Origin: Mesotoga sp. Brook.08.105.5.1
Lineage (GTDB): Bacteria > Thermotogota > Thermotogae > Petrotogales > Kosmotogaceae
DNA length: 64,000 nucleotides
Direction of reading: 5' to 3'
Assembly: GCF_002752635.1 (NCBI RefSeq)
Contig: NZ_AYTW01000027.1
Coordinates: forward strand, 13,892-77,891
This document shows positions 1 through 8,739 of the stretch, one piece after another; the stretch's first letter is position 1, and every line of letters starts with the position of its first letter. A program made the position numbers and the translations under genes. Below the pieces are notes generated by a model, which was given only the letters and a program-made list of their open reading frames with translations, was not told the origin of the DNA and ran no database searches.

Positions 1-328
1 CAGGGTCACGCCACCTGTATGCCGGTCACCATCTGGACAGTAAGCAGGTTTCCTCCAGACTTATCCCGGGATAGTTGGTCCTCCCGGTTTAGATGACACT
101 AAAGGTCCTTACGACACGTTCACGGTGGTTCACTTGTATTCGTCTCCTCTGGTACTCACCTGACGGGATCACTGTCCCGCCTTTTCCCGTAACGTTCACT
201 ACCATGGCTCTTTACCACAGCAGCTTACGGTGGTTTGAAGCCTCCACCTGCATGGCGGCTTCGAGGGGCCCTCCCTCATCTTCGATTAAGCATGGCTTGA
301 AGTTTCCTTCTTCGCCTTCTTGGCACAC
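1..328 (-). mobile_element. Group II intron, 5' portion (domain I), rest beyond left edge
   Basis: Read on the minus strand, a GUGUG 5' splice-site motif begins at about 328 and is followed by GCCAAGAAGGCG. Further blocks resemble domain I of bacterial ORF-containing group II introns: a GUGAACCACCGUGAACGUGU-like segment near 110-130, a UAGUGAACGUUACGG-like segment near 195-210, and UGGUGACCGGCAUACAGG near 15-35. No long reading frame explains this conservation. The maturase (LtrA-type) frame and the 3' half would lie left of base 1. The 5' exon on this strand is the intergenic DNA right of 328. Identification is by recalled pattern similarity, not by a covariance model. Confidence 0.75.
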
Positions 329-582
329 ACCAACCGCAACCAGTATTGTGGAAACAACTATGGAGATTCCACATTATAAATCTCGCAATCTTCACTATAA
401 TTTTAATGCAAATGATTGATTCTTAAGAAAATGGCATTGCTCAAACGATCAGTCTTCAAAACTCTGATCTTGAAGAATCCTTTAGCGGTCAAGAGCCCGT
501 CACTGAGTAGTGCTTTCTGGGTATCGTGAAGGCAAAAATGATAGACTTGACAAAACCAGTCGTTTCTCATACAGGAGTATTT

Positions 583-3477
583 ATGAAGAATTGGCTTATA
601 GCTGTCTCTCTTGCTTCAGTAGCAACGCTTTTCTGGGCCGTTATAGGTTTTGCGGTGACAGAAGTCAGGTATTCTGAAGTTGAAAGTCAAATTGCCAACT
701 CAGCAAGAATGATCGCGGAAAACACTGCAAAGACCACATTAATCGGCCACTTTCATCGTGATTCGTTTTATGAAGCTGTTATGCTGAATGACAACGATTT
801 CACCAATCACTACCTAATGGGGATGCTGGCCAGTAATATGCATATCAAAGGTGTTGCTGTTTTTTATAATGATGAGGTTTTTGCGTCTGCTGGTGAGAAG
901 TTTGAAATTGCCGTCACGCCTACTGTTGAAGGAGGAGACTACTCGGAGATCTTCTCAGTGGGCAACGATCTTTTTGCAATTTCTGCCTTCACCAACAACG
1001 CTGGTTCAGAGAGCTCAAAGGATGGGTATGTCATTCTGAAGCTAGATCTCGAGGGAATTCTGAGTCTGCTTACAACAGAAGGATACAGCTTGAACAGCGA
1101 GAAGGGGAGTCTGCTATTAGCAGGAGTCTCAGTTTCTCTTGAGCGCAGATGGCTACCGGCTAACTATGCCGCAATCGCTTTCGTCTTTCTTCTGACATTC
1201 GCCTTCACCGCTACTATACAGCGAATGGCTGGCAAGAAGTTTCTTTTCAGAAGGAACAGAGAAATGTCTCTGCTTCTGGAAAAGATTCCGACACTGATCT
1301 GGTGCTTCAGAGATCAGGAGACTTTCGGAATCGTCAATGAGTCGTTTGCAAAGTTTTTTGGCAGGCACCCGGAGGAAATTGATGGGAAGAATGTCTTTGA
1401 GATTCTCACGGAACATGAGGCAATAGAATGTGTTGAGAGCAACAAGGAAGTTTTCGCTCGAAAAGAGAAACTTGCTTTTGAGCAGAATTCAGAGAACTCG
1501 ATTGGAGAGCTAAGAATCCTGGAGATTACGAAGACGCCGGATATCGACGAGTTCGGAAATATTAAATCCGTGGTTTGTTCTGCAAACGATGTCACAGAGG
1601 AAAGAAAGGCTCTTAGCAAGATCAAGCTCATCCAATTTGGGCTGGATAACTCGAACGATGAGGCCTACTGGATTGCACCTGACGGCACGATACTGTATGC
1701 AAACAGCGCAGCCTGTAAGAATCTTGGATACACAAAGGATGAGATTTCCGGACTGAAGGTAAATGATCTCGATAAATCGATGGAGGCAATGGATAGAAGA
1801 GTAAGCTGGGAAAGGCTTAAGTCGAAAGGAAGGGATACATTTGAAGCCTATCATGTGAGAAAGGACGGCTCTGTCTTTCCCGTCGAGATTAACAGGAATT
1901 ATTTCAGGTACGATGAAAGCGAATACGAATTTACTTTTGCCCGAGATATATCTGAACGCATGAGAAATCTGGAGATTCTTGAGAGAGATAGGTTCAGAAT
2001 AGAACGGCTTCACGATGCAGCTCTCAATCTGGAAAGATGCGGAACCCTCCAGGATGTATATGACTCTGTGATTGAAGCAGCTAATGAGATCCTTGAATTT
2101 GATATATGCTTCATCTGTGTCAACGAAGAGGATAATCTAGTAATCAAGGCATCTTCCAACCTAAATCCGCGAGACCCAATTGTAATGCCGAAAGATGTTG
2201 GAATTGTCGGGAAGACTTTCAGAGAGAAGAAGCCTTACATAATCGATGATATCCAGGAGTTCCCCGGCACTCTCAAATCAAACGACATCTACCGTGCTGG
2301 CCTAAGCGTTCCGATTGGAGATGTTGGAGTCTTTCAGGCGATGTCCGCGAATAGGTCGAAGTTTGGCCAACAGGAGCTAAGACTGACTGAACTTCTTATG
2401 TCTCACGTCCGCGAAGCGATCGTGAGAATCGAGACCGAGAAGCGTATGAATTACATGTCTCTTCATGACGGGCTTACTGATTTGTACAACAGGTTCTATT
2501 TCGAGGAAGAACTCATCAGGTTGGAAGGATCGAGATTCTATCCTATTTCAATCGTTTCGGCCGATGTCGACGGTCTGAAGCTAATTAACGATACGATGGG
2601 CCATGCAAGAGGAGATCAGATACTTTTGGAGTTTTCGAGAATTCTGAGATCCTGTTTCAGAAAGAATGATGTTATTGCAAGGTTTGGTGGAGACGAATTT
2701 GCAGTTATTCTCATACGAACGGATGAAGCTACTACCGAGAAGATCGCGTCGAGAGTCAGGGAGATTGTCGGTAAATTCAACAGAGATCACATCGGACCTC
2801 CTCTGAGTGTTTCCATGGGAATCGCTACCAGTAAGGGACAGGAACAATCTCTTGTCGAGACTCTGAGGCATGCAGATGACCTGATGTATCGTGACAAACT
2901 TTACAGGAGCTCCAGCGTCAGAAGCCAGATGGTGAACACGCTGCTAGTTACTCTTGCCGAAAAGGATCAAATCTCTGGCGGTCATGCGAAGAGACTGCAG
3001 AGGATGTGCCTAGAACTGGGAAGAAGAGCAGGACTGAGTTCTCGGCAACTCAGCGACCTAGCGCTTTTTGCTCAGGTTCACGATCTAGGAAAGGTTGGAA
3101 TTCCAGATAGAATACTATTCAAACCAGGCCCACTAGATGATGATGAATGGAAAGTGATGAGACTTCACCCAGAAAAGGGATACAGGATCGCCGTGTCATC
3201 TCCAGACCTCTCTTCAGTCGCAGATCTAATTCTCAGGCATCATGAAAGATGGGATGGTGAGGGCTATCCTCTGGGTATCAAGGGCGATAAGATCCCCGTT
3301 GAATGCAGAATTCTTTCTATTGTAGATGCCTTTGATGCAATGACAAATGACAGACCATACAGCAAAGCCAGGAACAGGCAGGAAGCAATTGACGAAATAA
3401 AGAGATGTTCCGGTACTCAATTTGACCCCGAACTGGTGATTAAGTTTAGGGAAATGATAGAGATAGAGTCTTTCTAG
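583..3477 (+). CDS. Membrane sensor with PAS-PAS-GAF-GGDEF-HD-GYP (c-di-GMP turnover)
   Basis: This is a predicted bifunctional c-di-GMP signalling protein of 964 aa. It has two N-terminal membrane helices flanking an extracytoplasmic sensor of about 170 residues, two PAS domains (about 226-340 and 350-460), and a GAF domain (about 475-625). A GGDEF domain has an intact GGDEF at about 702, preceded five residues earlier by an RxxD inhibitory site (RKND). The C-terminal HD-GYP domain keeps HDLGK at about 833 and HHERWDGEGYP at about 886. Both synthase and hydrolase signatures are therefore intact, so either or both activities are possible. The ATG at 583 is preferred over an in-frame GTG at 526, because AGGAG sits six bases before it and it begins directly with the hydrophobic signal anchor. 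The gene converges on the ABC permease gene with a 4-base overlap. Confidence 0.9.
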   Translation: MKNWLIAVSLASVATLFWAVIGFAVTEVRYSEVESQIANSARMIAENTAKTTLIGHFHRDSFYEAVMLNDNDFTNHYLMGMLASNMHIKGVAVFYNDEVFASAGEKFEIAVTPTVEGGDYSEIFSVGNDLFAISAFTNNAGSESSKDGYVILKLDLEGILSLLTTEGYSLNSEKGSLLLAGVSVSLERRWLPANYAAIAFVFLLTFAFTATIQRMAGKKFLFRRNREMSLLLEKIPTLIWCFRDQETFGIVNESFAKFFGRHPEEIDGKNVFEILTEHEAIECVESNKEVFARKEKLAFEQNSENSIGELRILEITKTPDIDEFGNIKSVVCSANDVTEERKALSKIKLIQFGLDNSNDEAYWIAPDGTILYANSAACKNLGYTKDEISGLKVNDLDKSMEAMDRRVSWERLKSKGRDTFEAYHVRKDGSVFPVEINRNYFRYDESEYEFTFARDISERMRNLEILERDRFRIERLHDAALNLERCGTLQDVYDSVIEAANEILEFDICFICVNEEDNLVIKASSNLNPRDPIVMPKDVGIVGKTFREKKPYIIDDIQEFPGTLKSNDIYRAGLSVPIGDVGVFQAMSANRSKFGQQELRLTELLMSHVREAIVRIETEKRMNYMSLHDGLTDLYNRFYFEEELIRLEGSRFYPISIVSADVDGLKLINDTMGHARGDQILLEFSRILRSCFRKNDVIARFGGDEFAVILIRTDEATTEKIASRVREIVGKFNRDHIGPPLSVSMGIATSKGQEQSLVETLRHADDLMYRDKLYRSSSVRSQMVNTLLVTLAEKDQISGGHAKRLQRMCLELGRRAGLSSRQLSDLALFAQVHDLGKVGIPDRILFKPGPLDDDEWKVMRLHPEKGYRIAVSSPDLSSVADLILRHHERWDGEGYPLGIKGDKIPVECRILSIVDAFDAMTNDRPYSKARNRQEAIDEIKRCSGTQFDPELVIKFREMIEIESF

Positions 3478-4976
3478 ATGCTCTTGATTATTTGTGAGAT
3501 TTTTTTGTAGCTCAGAAGAGATATAAGAAGCGCTACTGCCAACGATGATAGTGATATTAGAAGGAGCCAAGCTGTGCCGGTGCCGTCAACTGCGCCTTTC
3601 AGAATCAACGTGATAGGCATTATTGCCCCAAAACTCAATCCCATGCAGATCAATTGGTTCAGAAGAACGAATTTCGTTCTCATGAATGCATTCGGATTAT
3701 CCATTTGATCGGGAGGTGACGAAAGAACACCTCTTATACCGAGCAGAGAGGATGTCACATAAAGCACAAAGACAGCCGGAACAACCATAAGATAACCGAA
3801 AGAACCTCTCTTGATCAAGATGCTTACGCCTAGAACGCCCACAAAGAGAACTGTCCCCAACAGAACAGGTAGAGTGGTTTTTATGGCTATCATCCTTCCC
3901 AGAGAAAGAGGCAATATCTTTGTAGTCTCAATAAAGGGATACTCTCTGCCCATCAAAAAGGCGGATTGTATAGTGGTGAAGATGGTACTAATAAGTACCA
4001 TAGTGAAGATCGATGTTACTACTTCTTCTGATATAAGTCCAAAAACAAGTCCAAAGACAACGGGATAGAAAAGATAGTATATTAGCTGTTCATAGCGTCT
4101 ATATATCTTTAGTTCTCTTCTGAGCAAAACCCATCCCCGCCTGTCATTGAAGGTCACGGTCTTCTGCTTGTTCTTGGAATATGATACCGGTTCGAATTTG
4201 ATAGATGAGGCAACCCTGAAAAAAACATATCCCAGCAAAGGAATTGCTGCTACTCCAACTAGGAGGTACAGAGGGCTTTCCGAAGACTTAACACTCCAGG
4301 TGAAGATATTCATAGGGTTTGAAAAAACCTCCCAAGCGCTTGCCAGCTTCTGCAGATAAAGCGGTATGTTATCCGTGCTCTGTGGAACTAACTGAACTAT
4401 TATGAAGAACATGAAAGCTGCCGCAATTTGAACGATGAACATTACTTTTCTTGCGACTGCCCTGGACATGAATTTCCCAAGAGCTACAGAAACGATGGAA
4501 GCCAGAAGTACGGTGTTTATTACCACGAGAACAAGTGAAGGGATTCCGATCCATGGATTGGGATCGATCCTGAGATGGTATGGAAGAGCGATTCCCAGAA
4601 AGACGGACAGAGTGAGCCCCTGATATAGGGTCGAGATAATAATCTGATAGACTATGATACTCACTCTCTTTACCGGAAGAACGAGAAGCATGTCTATCTC
4701 ATCGTTTCTCATGAAGAGATAAGACGATGTGGCCGAAAACGAGATTAGAAAGAACAGCCCTGAGATTGTCAGAAAGAATCCGGCCATGACCTTGCCAAGG
4801 GAGACGCCTTCAACGGCTACTCCAGAAGTCGCACCATACACGTTCCAGAGAAACATTCCGATCATGATTGTGAATACTGCAAAGACGAATAGCTGGCCCG
4901 AAAGGCCTCCTCTTGTGCCTTTCTTGCCCGGAAACATGAAGAGCTTGTACTTAAGGAACAGCTTAAGGTCGTTCAA
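3474..4976 (-). CDS. ABC-2 type transporter permease (exporter)
   Basis: A 500 aa polytopic membrane protein with roughly ten to twelve hydrophobic segments. It looks like the fused permease that partners a single nucleotide-binding protein in ABC exporters. Basic cytoplasmic segments separate the helices, and no ATPase motif is present. It starts with TTG at 4976. Its GAGGTG ribosome binding site overlaps the stop region of the ATPase gene just upstream (9-base gap), so the two are almost certainly co-translated. The substrate cannot be read from the sequence; drug, lipid or sodium export are all possible. The 3' end overlaps the convergent c-di-GMP gene by four bases. Confidence 0.8.
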   Translation of the reverse strand: MNDLKLFLKYKLFMFPGKKGTRGGLSGQLFVFAVFTIMIGMFLWNVYGATSGVAVEGVSLGKVMAGFFLTISGLFFLISFSATSSYLFMRNDEIDMLLVLPVKRVSIIVYQIIISTLYQGLTLSVFLGIALPYHLRIDPNPWIGIPSLVLVVINTVLLASIVSVALGKFMSRAVARKVMFIVQIAAAFMFFIIVQLVPQSTDNIPLYLQKLASAWEVFSNPMNIFTWSVKSSESPLYLLVGVAAIPLLGYVFFRVASSIKFEPVSYSKNKQKTVTFNDRRGWVLLRRELKIYRRYEQLIYYLFYPVVFGLVFGLISEEVVTSIFTMVLISTIFTTIQSAFLMGREYPFIETTKILPLSLGRMIAIKTTLPVLLGTVLFVGVLGVSILIKRGSFGYLMVVPAVFVLYVTSSLLGIRGVLSSPPDQMDNPNAFMRTKFVLLNQLICMGLSFGAIMPITLILKGAVDGTGTAWLLLISLSSLAVALLISLLSYKKISQIIKSI

Positions 4977-4985
4977 ATAGACACC

Positions 4986-5741
4986 TCACAATGCGCCTAC
5001 AATTTCCTGGATGTCTTCGTTCTCGCCAGTAAGCTGCAGGAAGAGGTTCTCTAGAGTCTCTTTGTTGTCGGCTCCTGCTCTCTTTCTTAGCTCATCCATC
5101 GTGCCCTCGGAAATAAGCTTCCCCTTGTTGATTATGCCTATACGGTCGCACATCTTTTCCGCTATCTCCAGCACGTGTGTGGTCATGAAAATGGTAGAGC
5201 CTTCGCCCTTATACTTCTCAAGAAGCATCTTAAGTATCTTCGCGCTTCTTGCATCGAGACCTACGGTCGGCTCATCCAAAAAGATGACTTCTGGTCTCCT
5301 CATCAGAACAGAGATAACCATTATCTTCTGTTTCATACCGTGAGACATCTCAGATATCATCTTCCCCAGATAATCTATTCCAAACGCTTCACATAGTTCG
5401 CCGACTCTCTTCTTCGCTTCTTGTCTCTTATCGGGAAAGACATCCATAATGAACTCAAGGAACTCCGCTCCTGTAAAGTAGGAATAGATTCTTGGTTCTT
5501 CAGGGACAACACCGATCTTGCTCTTTATCTGAAGCTCATTATTCGAGTAGTTCATGCCGAGGATTTTTATCTCTCCAGAAGTAGGTCTAAGCGTACCGGT
5601 AAGCATTCTAATCGTTGTTGTCTTTCCAGCTCCGTTTGGTCCCAGAAAGCCATATATCTCGCCAGAGTTCACCAGCAGATCTATCTCGTCTACTACGGGG
5701 CTCTTATCGAATGCTTTCGTAAGTTTTTTACAGTCAATCAT
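4986..5741 (-). CDS. ABC transporter ATP-binding protein
   Basis: A 251 aa nucleotide-binding subunit. Walker A is GPNGAGKTTT near residue 34. The signature motif is the variant MSHGMKQK instead of LSGGQ. Walker B is VIFLDEPTVGLD, with a switch histidine in the following TTH. The length and the C-terminal extension match NBDs of ABC-2 exporters (CcmA/NatA-like). The start ATG at 5741 follows GGAGGG with good spacing. It is the first gene of a two-gene operon with the permease, and it supplies ATP hydrolysis for that exporter. Substrate unknown. Confidence 0.93.
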   Translation of the reverse strand: MIDCKKLTKAFDKSPVVDEIDLLVNSGEIYGFLGPNGAGKTTTIRMLTGTLRPTSGEIKILGMNYSNNELQIKSKIGVVPEEPRIYSYFTGAEFLEFIMDVFPDKRQEAKKRVGELCEAFGIDYLGKMISEMSHGMKQKIMVISVLMRRPEVIFLDEPTVGLDARSAKILKMLLEKYKGEGSTIFMTTHVLEIAEKMCDRIGIINKGKLISEGTMDELRKRAGADNKETLENLFLQLTGENEDIQEIVGAL

Positions 5742-5895
5742 CTAGCATCCCTCCAGACGGTATTGCTTCAGGACGATCTTCGTGTATGACCCGAACCTAT
5801 TCTACGACAAGACCCGATACATTTCACAAAATGTCAAGAAATTCTGTTGATCTGGCAGATGATTCCTATACAGCGCAGGCAATCCTGTTGCCGGA

Positions 5896-5904
5896 TGATA
5901 TAAT
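5896..5904 (+). promoter_or_regulatory. Extended -10 promoter for the RND exporter gene
   Basis: The motif TGATATAAT, an extended -10 of the TGnTATAAT form, lies 25 bases upstream of the start at 5929. No good -35 is visible at 16-18 bases. The same motif recurs before several other genes here. Confidence 0.6.
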
Positions 5905-5928
5905 TGGCTAAGTTTATGAGGTGGGCAT

Positions 5929-8052
5929 ATGAGAAAAGCTGTCTCCTTCGCATTATTAGCTGCCGTAGTAATAATTCTATTGTCGGGAATCAACGGTCTC
6001 AGCTTCGATCCCTCGCCCGCAGCATTTCTGAGCCATGATGATCCTGAACTGGCAGCGTTCAACCGAATCGCGGAGGTTTTTGGAGACACTGGATCGATCA
6101 TGGTGATTCTTAATGCATCGGAAACTCCACTCGAGCTTCTGAAAAGAATATCAGATGAGATAAAGTCTCTTGACTGGGTCAACTCGGTGTTGTCAGCCAC
6201 TGAAGCGATGAAGCTGGGAAGGTTCAATCTTTTCACTTTGAGAATTCCAACTGAGGACTACGTGTACTTGGAAGATGGGAAATTGGTGCTGAATGAAGAT
6301 CTGCTGACAGATCCGATATACAGTAACCTGCTGATATCTTCTGACGGCAGCTATTACGGCATACTGATTACAATCGCAGACGGAAATGAGTTGAGCAGCG
6401 ACACACTTGTCCCTGAACTTCGATCGAAACTCGATTCTCTCGATGTAAAGGGCTATAGACTAATTGGAGAGAGCGTTGCCAACACAGAGACATTCAGATC
6501 AATAATCGATCTTACCTTCAAGTATCCACCTTTCATTCTACTTGCAATTCTCATGGTCTACGTAATCAAGTTCAGAAAGGTCTCGCTTGCTTTGCTTACA
6601 CTGGTTCCTCCTCTAGCCTCCGTAATGGCGATAGTTGGAGTAATGGGTATAATGAAGCTTTCGATCAACAGTTTGACCGTTATGATCCCTTCATTTATCG
6701 TCATTATTGGAAGTGCATACGGGATGCATTTCCTCTCAAGGTTTGAAGAAAACATTCATCTTAAGAATGCCGTCAGTCGGACAGTTCACGAGGAGAGAGT
6801 TCCTGTTCTTTTATCTGCTTTGACAACGATGGCAGGCTTTTCTTCATACATTCTGCTCGACTTGAAGGCCTTTCAGGAGATGGGTATATTCGTCTGTTCA
6901 GGAATCTTCCTCTCTGCGGTTTTCACAATTGTCGTGCTCCCGGGACTTGTGCCTTCAAGAGAAACTGTGAATCCGCAACGTGCATCACCTCCAAGAGACG
7001 TAAATCGTCTTGCGAAAAAGGTAGTTGTCTGGGCCGTTATAGTGGGCAGTATCGCCTCTCCTTTTCTGATCATGACAATTCCAATGACTATTGACCAGTA
7101 TAATTTCTTCAAAGAGAATTCGGAGATTAGAAGAAGCGCAAACACCATGAAAGAGGCTTTCGGTTGGCTGACAAATTATTCGCTGATGGTTACACCAAAA
7201 GAAGGGGATAGCATTGCATTAACGACAGATCATGTAGAGAGTTTGGAAGCGTTCGAAGCGGAGCTAAAGAGACTTGATGGAGTTTCGAAGGTCATGAGTC
7301 TACTCGATCTGTCAAGAGAGACGGGTGTTCCGTTGACGCTTATGGTGAGAGCACTGAACTCAAGTGATGTTTTCGGTGACTCTACAACACTTCTTGTGAG
7401 CGACAATGCTATACGATTCAATCTGTTCTCTCCGGAGAGCGACAGTCGAAGCGCCGAAAAACTGAAGTTGGCCGTCGAAGAACTAATAATGAGCTATCCG
7501 GAACTGGATGACAATTTCAGGTTCAATCTGGCTGGAACTACGCTTATATGGAAGAGCGTGAACTCCTCTGTTGTTAACAATCAGATTCAGAGCTTGATAG
7601 TATCGTTTGGGCTTATCATGCTCCTCCTATTCACGATATTCAAAAGTTTGAAGTCGACAATCATCGCCACGATACCTATTCTCCTTACAACTCTTTTCAA
7701 CTTCGCTTTTATGGCGCTTTTCAGGATCCCGTTGAGCATTTCTACAGCGCTCATTTCGGGAATGTTGATGGGACTGGTAATCGATTATTCGATTCACTTC
7801 ACTATCTGGTTCAGGAGGTTCGGCGATTCACGTAGGGCATATCAACAGACCGCAAATGCAATTCTTGCAAACGGGCTCAGTCTTGTTGCTGGCTTTTCAG
7901 TTCTTCTGCTTTCACCTCTCTTGTTGTACGTTGATGTGGCGAAGTTGATGGTTAGCGGACTTGTTGTGGGAATGGTTCTTACTCTAATACTTCTGCCAGA
8001 GATCGCATCTAGAAGTAAGAAGTTTTCTGATAGGGCAAAAGCCTCTGACTGA
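5929..8052 (+). CDS. RND superfamily (MmpL/HAE3-like) exporter
   Basis: A 707 aa membrane protein with the duplicated RND architecture. Each half has one N-terminal helix, a large extracytoplasmic loop, and a cluster of about five helices. The first cluster carries SAYGMHFLSRFEE and the second has VIDYSIHFTIWFRRF, the paired transmembrane-4-like motifs of predicted hydrophobe exporters (COG1033 type). Proton-driven export of lipids, hopanoids or other hydrophobic molecules is the usual role; the substrate here is unknown. At about 700 residues it matches the short single-protein family rather than AcrB-type pumps. The start ATG at 5929 follows GAGGTG. It appears monocistronic, with its own extended -10 promoter. 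Confidence 0.85.
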   Translation: MRKAVSFALLAAVVIILLSGINGLSFDPSPAAFLSHDDPELAAFNRIAEVFGDTGSIMVILNASETPLELLKRISDEIKSLDWVNSVLSATEAMKLGRFNLFTLRIPTEDYVYLEDGKLVLNEDLLTDPIYSNLLISSDGSYYGILITIADGNELSSDTLVPELRSKLDSLDVKGYRLIGESVANTETFRSIIDLTFKYPPFILLAILMVYVIKFRKVSLALLTLVPPLASVMAIVGVMGIMKLSINSLTVMIPSFIVIIGSAYGMHFLSRFEENIHLKNAVSRTVHEERVPVLLSALTTMAGFSSYILLDLKAFQEMGIFVCSGIFLSAVFTIVVLPGLVPSRETVNPQRASPPRDVNRLAKKVVVWAVIVGSIASPFLIMTIPMTIDQYNFFKENSEIRRSANTMKEAFGWLTNYSLMVTPKEGDSIALTTDHVESLEAFEAELKRLDGVSKVMSLLDLSRETGVPLTLMVRALNSSDVFGDSTTLLVSDNAIRFNLFSPESDSRSAEKLKLAVEELIMSYPELDDNFRFNLAGTTLIWKSVNSSVVNNQIQSLIVSFGLIMLLLFTIFKSLKSTIIATIPILLTTLFNFAFMALFRIPLSISTALISGMLMGLVIDYSIHFTIWFRRFGDSRRAYQQTANAILANGLSLVAGFSVLLLSPLLLYVDVAKLMVSGLVVGMVLTLILLPEIASRSKKFSDRAKASD

Positions 8053-8058
8053 TATAAT
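8050..8058 (+). promoter_or_regulatory. Extended -10 promoter for the 2H phosphoesterase gene
   Basis: The motif TGATATAAT overlaps the stop codon of the RND gene and lies 30 bases before the proposed start at 8088, just ahead of GGAGGTGG. No convincing -35 is visible. Confidence 0.55.
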
Positions 8059-8087
8059 TCACTTATATTCAGATTGGAGGTGGCGTT

Positions 8088-8630
8088 CTGAAAGCTCTCG
8101 TTTCTCTTCTTCCAGACGATCTGAATCGGTTTGTCAGAGAGCTGTGGGATGAATTGAAAACAGACTTCGGATTACGTTCGGTTATGCTCAATCCATTTCC
8201 ACACATTAGCTATTGCATTTTCGAAGAGACGACTGTCACTTCAGATTCCATGCTTGAAGAGATTGCGGCCGTTATGGGTGCCTTCCCGGCAAAGACAGAA
8301 TATCTTGGTATTTTCACTGGTGAGAGACCGGTTATTTTCATTGGAGTAGCTAAAAGTCCTAGTTTGGCTTCTCTTCATAAATCGCTATGTAAAGTCCTTT
8401 GTGAAGCGGTAGACAGCAAAGCAGCCGTTTACAGCGAGACTCGCTGGATTCCTCATATAACACTTGCCTATGGAGATGATATTAATCGAAGCAACATAGG
8501 TCCTGTGATGGAGAGACTTGCATTCAGGGACTTCCATCATGAGTTTGTAATTGACAATCTGGCAGTTCTTGAAGAGATTCCAGAGAAGGGAATTGTTGTC
8601 AGTAAGAGCTTCAGACTCACCTGTTCCTGA
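8088..8630 (+). CDS. 2'-5' RNA ligase / 2H phosphoesterase family protein, apparent CTG start
   Basis: The product is about 180 aa and has the two H-x-[ST] motifs that define the 2H (LigT/ThpR) superfamily: HIS near residue 43 and HIT near residue 124. In this fold both histidines sit in one active site acting on cyclic phosphodiester or 2'-5' linkages. The physiological RNA substrate is unknown. The frame is open to a CTG at 8088, placed seven bases after a perfect GGAGGTGG, giving LKALVSLLPDDL, a good family N-terminus. The first standard start in frame is a TTG at 8154, which would remove the first beta strand. I therefore annotate the CTG, either as a rare start or as a mutated ATG. Confidence 0.75.
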   Translation: MKALVSLLPDDLNRFVRELWDELKTDFGLRSVMLNPFPHISYCIFEETTVTSDSMLEEIAAVMGAFPAKTEYLGIFTGERPVIFIGVAKSPSLASLHKSLCKVLCEAVDSKAAVYSETRWIPHITLAYGDDINRSNIGPVMERLAFRDFHHEFVIDNLAVLEEIPEKGIVVSKSFRLTCS

Positions 8631-8706
8631 AGACAAGCTGGTCTATCTTTATGAATCATTTTTCGTGACTTTCAGTGTCTCAGATGGGCTCTCAAAGAGT
8701 CCAATT

Positions 8707-8715
8707 TGTTATAAT
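8707..8715 (+). promoter_or_regulatory. Extended -10 promoter for the Lon-like protease gene
   Basis: TGTTATAAT (TGn plus perfect TATAAT) lies 25 bases before the start at 8740. Transcription would begin near 8722, giving a very short leader with AAGGAGG. Confidence 0.6.
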
Positions 8716-8739
8716 CGATCAGAAGAAGGAGGTAGATGA

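Noticed and set aside
93-419. 108-codon plus-strand frame at the left end
   Set aside because: It lies antisense over the group II intron pattern and has no domain or ribosome site.
1153-2871. Several minus-strand frames of 87-167 codons
   Set aside because: They are shadows of the GGDEF/HD-GYP gene; no start context or known domain.
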